Notes under the pieces: model-generated
Told to the model about the DNA's origin: nothing
The model's input: only the letters and a program-made list of their open reading frames with translations
The model's database searches: none
Source: a bacterium UBP18_UBA7526
Lineage (GTDB): Bacteria; UBP18; UBA7526
Length of the DNA stretch: 7,906 nt
Direction of reading: 5' to 3'
Assembly: GCA_002478245.1 (NCBI GenBank)
Contig: DLMW01000047.1
Coordinates: 10,935-18,840 of the forward strand
Translations under genes and position numbers: made by a program
Shown here: in pieces, positions 5,439 to 7,906 of the stretch
Layout: every line of letters begins with the position of its first letter
Position numbering within the stretch: the first letter of the stretch is position 1

Positions 5439-6008
5439 TTACTGGTTACTCTCTAAATGCTTGATGGCTTCCTCTGTCCTTAATACCGGACCAATATCCT
5501 TCCGGAAATATTTTAGGGCCGCCCTATGCAGGTCCCTGTGGGTAGCGCTCACTGCATCAGAGACTACCACTACCTCATAGTCCCTGAAGTAGGCATCCCT
5601 TACTGTAGAAGAGACACAACAGCTGGTCGTTACCCCACAGACAATAAGCCTCTTAACCTTTAACCTCTTCAAAAGCCTATCCAGACCTGTCTTATAGAAG
5701 GCGCTATATCTCCTCTTCCGGATAATATATTCTCCCTTTTGAGGATTGAGCTCAGGGATAATCTCTATCCCCGGGGTATTCTCTATGCAGTAGGCGCGAT
5801 GGTATTTCTTATCCAGTAATGCCCAATCGCTTCTATCCCTTTTATGGGAAGTAAGGGCATAAACAATAGGGATCTTTCTCTTGCGGCAGGTAGTTAAAAG
5901 TTTGATTATCCTGGGGATAATCTTCTTGGCCGGTGGAACATAGACTGGTGAGTTCTTGAAGCGGATGAAGTCGTTCTGCATGTCAACGACCAAAAGTGCG
6001 GTCCTCAC
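5439..6008 (-). CDS. Isochorismatase-superfamily cysteine hydrolase
   Basis: A 190-residue cytosolic alpha/beta hydrolase. The triad of the family is visible: Asp9 in LLVVDMQNDF, Lys98 in RKRRYSAFYKT, and Cys131 in GVTTSCCVSSTVRDA, where the Gly-Val-Thr before it matches the usual cis-peptide site. NTPGIEIIPEL and VVVSDAVSA are also typical. Members cleave C-N or ether bonds in small amides (nicotinamide, N-carbamoyl compounds, ureidoacrylate) or isochorismate. The sequence most resembles the amidase branch, but the substrate cannot be read from motifs. I chose the GTG at 6008: it gives the usual short N-terminus (MRTALLVVDMQ) and has AAGGAAGG five bases upstream. An ATG at 6107 or 6083 would give a non-conserved extension overlapping purB, with no good ribosome binding site. 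The gene starts 40 bases after the purB stop and precedes purH, so it is probably co-transcribed with both. Its place in a purine unit is unexplained. Confidence 0.88.
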   Translation of the reverse strand: MRTALLVVDMQNDFIRFKNSPVYVPPAKKIIPRIIKLLTTCRKRKIPIVYALTSHKRDRSDWALLDKKYHRAYCIENTPGIEIIPELNPQKGEYIIRKRRYSAFYKTGLDRLLKRLKVKRLIVCGVTTSCCVSSTVRDAYFRDYEVVVVSDAVSATHRDLHRAALKYFRKDIGPVLRTEEAIKHLESNQ

Positions 6009-6013
6009 CCCGC

Positions 6014-6021
6014 CCTTCCTT
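6014..6021 (-). promoter_or_regulatory. Ribosome binding site deciding the GTG start of the cysteine hydrolase
   Basis: AAGGAAGG on the minus strand lies five bases before GTG at 6008. The upstream ATG codons at 6083 and 6107 lack a comparable site and lie inside purB. Confidence 0.7.
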
Positions 6022-6048
6022 ACTTCAGATAATTCATGTTTCTCGGGT

Positions 6049-7341
6049 TCATATACCCAATCTCTTATAAATCTTATGCACATTACGCAGATAATACTTG
6101 AGATCAAAGCAATCCTCTATCTCTCGGGGCTTGAGGTACTTAGTAACCCCTTTATCCTCTAATAGACAGCCCCTGAATTCTCTAGCCTTCTCTTTGGCCC
6201 GGAAGGCATTCCTCTGGACAAGGGGATAGGCCTCTTTCCGGGAGAGACCCTTCTTCATCAATTCCAGTAGTACCCCCTCAGAGAAGATGAGACCCTTTGT
6301 CTTCTCCAGGTTCTCGAGCATCTTTTCCGGATAGACCTTTAAGCCTTCAATTATTTCTCTGAATTGATGGAGCATGTAATTGACCAGGATGCTTGAATCT
6401 GGGATAATGATTCTTTCCACTGAGGAGTGAGTGATATCCCTCTCCTCCCAGAGAGGGATGTTCTCCAGGCCGGCTAAGAGGTTTCCCCTCACTATTCGGG
6501 CCAGACCACAGATCCTCTCACAGATTATGGGGTTTTTCTTATGGGGCATGGCAGAGGAGCCCTTCTGTCCTTTAGCGAATGGCTCCTCCACCTCCCCGAT
6601 CTCTGTCCTCTGGAGGCTCCGCAAGGCAAGAGCGAACTTCTCCAGAGAAGTAGCGATCAGGGCTAAGGTAGCGAGGTACTGGGCCTGCCTATCCCTCTGA
6701 ATGACCTGGGTAGAGATGGGAGCGGGTCTCAGGTTCAATCTTTTCAAGACCATCCTCTCTATCCTGGGATCGATATGGGAATAGGTCCCCACTGGCCCGG
6801 AGATCTTTCCATAGGATACTACCTCCTTTGCCTCCCTCATCCTCTCCAGGTTTCTTCGGCACTCCTCTCTCCAGAGAAGGAGTTTGAGGCCAAAGGTAGT
6901 CGGCTCGGCATGAATCCCATGGGTCCTGCCTATCATAATCGTATCTCTATATCTTTTCGCTTCCTTAGATAAGGTCTTTATCAAATCCTCTAAGTCCTTG
7001 ATAATTAGATCGGAGGATTCTTTTAGTTGGAGGGCTAAAGCAGTATCCAGAATATCGGATGAGGTTAAGCCTAAGTGAAGGAACCTTGCCTCCTTTCCTA
7101 TTTTCTCACTCATTGCTTCAATGAGGGCAAGGGTCTCGTGGCGGGTTACCTTCTCAATCTCCATTATTCTTTTGATATCTATCTCCGATCTCTGGCGAAT
7201 CTTTTCTGCTGCTTCCTTCGGGATCTGACCAATCTCTGCGAGGGCCTCACAGACCAGGATCTCGATCTCTAGATACTTCCTAAACCTATTCTCCTCACTC
7301 CAGACTCCACCCATCTCGGGTAGCGTATATCTCTTTAACAA
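6049..7341 (-). CDS. purB: Adenylosuccinate lyase
   Basis: A 430-residue member of the fumarase/aspartase superfamily, matching the length of the short bacterial enzymes. It releases fumarate from SAICAR (giving AICAR) and from adenylosuccinate (giving AMP), as a cytosolic tetramer. The N-terminus RYTLPEMGGVWSEENRF is typical of the family. The known catalytic positions fall at the same numbers as I recall for the Bacillus enzyme: His68 in TRHE, His89 in HLGLTSSD, and His141 in GRTHG. The flexible signature loop GSSAMPHKKNP (261-271) carries the catalytic Ser. The start is a TTG with AGGAGG six bases upstream; no in-frame ATG lies near it, and translation from here gives the full conserved N-terminus. 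A promoter at 7376-7404 precedes it. It is the first gene of the purine unit, followed by the cysteine hydrolase and purH. Confidence 0.97.
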   Translation of the reverse strand: MLKRYTLPEMGGVWSEENRFRKYLEIEILVCEALAEIGQIPKEAAEKIRQRSEIDIKRIMEIEKVTRHETLALIEAMSEKIGKEARFLHLGLTSSDILDTALALQLKESSDLIIKDLEDLIKTLSKEAKRYRDTIMIGRTHGIHAEPTTFGLKLLLWREECRRNLERMREAKEVVSYGKISGPVGTYSHIDPRIERMVLKRLNLRPAPISTQVIQRDRQAQYLATLALIATSLEKFALALRSLQRTEIGEVEEPFAKGQKGSSAMPHKKNPIICERICGLARIVRGNLLAGLENIPLWEERDITHSSVERIIIPDSSILVNYMLHQFREIIEGLKVYPEKMLENLEKTKGLIFSEGVLLELMKKGLSRKEAYPLVQRNAFRAKEKAREFRGCLLEDKGVTKYLKPREIEDCFDLKYYLRNVHKIYKRLGI

Positions 7342-7347
7342 TGCTCT

Positions 7348-7353
7348 CCTCCT
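7348..7353 (-). promoter_or_regulatory. Ribosome binding site deciding the purB TTG start
   Basis: AGGAGG on the minus strand lies six bases before TTG at 7341. There is no competing ATG or GTG nearby, which supports the TTG as the true start. Confidence 0.85.
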
Positions 7354-7375
7354 GCCTCTTACTTAAACTATCTTT

Positions 7376-7404
7376 ATCTTATCACAAGCTAAGGTTAAAA
7401 TCAA
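7376..7404 (-). promoter_or_regulatory. Sigma70-like promoter of the purB unit
   Basis: On the minus strand TTGATT (7399-7404) and TAAGAT (7376-7381) are separated by exactly 17 bases. Each box matches four of six consensus bases, and a TGA just before the -10 box gives an extended -10. A start site near 7369 would leave a leader of about 28 bases before the purB TTG. The -35 box begins two bases after the T-run of the terminator. Confidence 0.65.
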
Positions 7405-7405
7405 T

Positions 7406-7463
7406 AAAAAAATCCCCCACCACTCTTTAAGCCTCATATTGGGAGCTAAGAAAGTGGTGGGGG
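7406..7463 (-). terminator. Rho-independent terminator of the HtrA-like gene
   Basis: An 11-bp perfect stem is formed by 7414-7424 (CCCCCACCACT) and 7453-7463 (AGTGGTGGGGG). Partial further pairing is possible inside the 28-base loop. Read on the minus strand, the hairpin is followed after one base by seven Ts (7406-7412). It begins 18 bases after the HtrA-like stop codon. On the plus strand no T-run follows, so it acts in one direction only. Confidence 0.92.
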
Positions 7464-7481
7464 TAAATCTTCCTTAAGTAA

Positions 7482-7906
7482 TTAGGGGAATTTTTTCTCG
7501 TGGAAAGAGAGGTACATAGTATACCCCCCTCTCTTTATGAGCAGGGTTATTTGGGCATCCTCCTTGATTCCTCTTGTGAGCTGAGTAAAGTCTGCCATGG
7601 TCTGGACTTTTCTTCTATTGATCTCCTTAATGATGTCCCCTTCCCTCACCCCCATACGATAGGCCCTGGAACCCATCTCTATCTCTGTGACCACTACCCC
7701 TTGAGTATCGCTAAGGTTATAGCGTTGCTGTAACTGGGGAGTAATGGAGGAGACATCCATCCCCAAGGCTTTCGCCCCTTCCCCCTCTACCTCTTCGGGA
7801 ACCTTTGCTTCTATCTCCGGCATCTCAGAGGGCTTCGCAGCAGTGACCACTGGGATACTCTTCTTCACTCCATCCCGGATAAGAGTGATCATAACCTTCT
7901 GGCCAA
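7482..7906 (-). CDS. HtrA/DegP-type serine protease, C-terminal part (5' end outside the window)
   Basis: Only the last 140 codons are in view, and the frame stays open to the window edge (its first complete codon is at 7902-7904). The first visible residues, GQKVMITLIRDGVKK, are the final strands of a PDZ domain. An acidic, Pro/Glu-rich linker follows. Then comes a full second PDZ domain: GVVVTEIEMGSRAYRMGVREGDIIKEINRRKV, ending in ITLLIKRGGYTMYLSFH. This order is that of the end of PDZ1 and PDZ2 in HtrA/DegP/DegQ proteases, which degrade or refold damaged envelope proteins. The His-Asp-Ser protease domain and signal peptide would lie beyond the window, so protease activity is inferred. The stop is followed 18 bases later by a strong terminator, so this gene is transcribed separately from purB. 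Confidence 0.85.
   Translation of the reverse strand, partial: GQKVMITLIRDGVKKSIPVVTAAKPSEMPEIEAKVPEEVEGEGAKALGMDVSSITPQLQQRYNLSDTQGVVVTEIEMGSRAYRMGVREGDIIKEINRRKVQTMADFTQLTRGIKEDAQITLLIKRGGYTMYLSFHEKKFP

Noticed and set aside
4964..5464. A 166-codon open frame on the plus strand
   Set aside because: It is antisense to the start of purH and the cysteine hydrolase end, has no recognisable family, and runs through the 7-bp repeats because that orientation has no stops.
6009..6107. An N-terminal extension of the cysteine hydrolase from ATG 6107 or 6083
   Set aside because: It would overlap purB, lacks a good ribosome binding site, and adds residues before the family's usual N-terminus.

Overview
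The window is 7.9 kb of bacterial DNA of roughly balanced base composition, with all seven recognisable genes on the minus strand, so the reading order is from high to low coordinates. The bifunctional PurH and the compact, tightly packed transcription units with strong Shine-Dalgarno sites point to a bacterium. The proteins are rich in Lys, Glu, Arg and Ile, and where I checked codons Arg is often AGA/AGG. PurH shares some features with my recollection of the Thermotoga enzyme. Together these suggest a deep-branching, perhaps thermophilic, probably uncultivated lineage. I cannot name the phylum from sequence alone.

Region by region, right to left. (1) 7482-7906: the 3' end of an HtrA/DegP-type periplasmic serine protease gene (end of PDZ1, linker, PDZ2), closed by a clear rho-independent terminator at 7406-7463. 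(2) A sigma70-like promoter at 7376-7404 just after the terminator starts a purine unit: purB (adenylosuccinate lyase, TTG start), a cysteine hydrolase of the isochorismatase superfamily, and purH (AICAR transformylase/IMP cyclohydrolase). (3) After a 105-nt gap holding a degenerate inverted repeat come three closely spaced membrane-related genes. They are a zinc-ribbon, single-pass protein with three OB-folds, a TctA-like polytopic permease (COG1784 type), and a YdjM-like membrane metal-hydrolase with a large inserted domain. (4) 1-181 is non-coding and holds copies of an 8-bp repeat and an inverted repeat.

How the genes work together: PurH makes IMP, and PurB acts both upstream of PurH (SAICAR to AICAR) and downstream of IMP (adenylosuccinate to AMP), so they belong together. 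The role of the cysteine hydrolase between them is unknown. The three membrane genes look translationally coupled and may form one envelope system of unknown function. No partner TctB/TctC genes are seen for the permease.

The most striking feature is short tandem-repeat DNA with a 7-bp period. Three arrays of different unit sequence lie inside purH, each in frame and each at a position that is a variable linker in the family. A fourth set lies in the gap before purH. Degenerate repeat or inverted-repeat DNA also lies after purH and at the left end of the window. This looks like a class of small dispersed heptanucleotide elements that the genome tolerates in loops and spacers. A second notable point is that PurH has Lys where the cyclohydrolase family normally has Tyr in its NLYPF motif.
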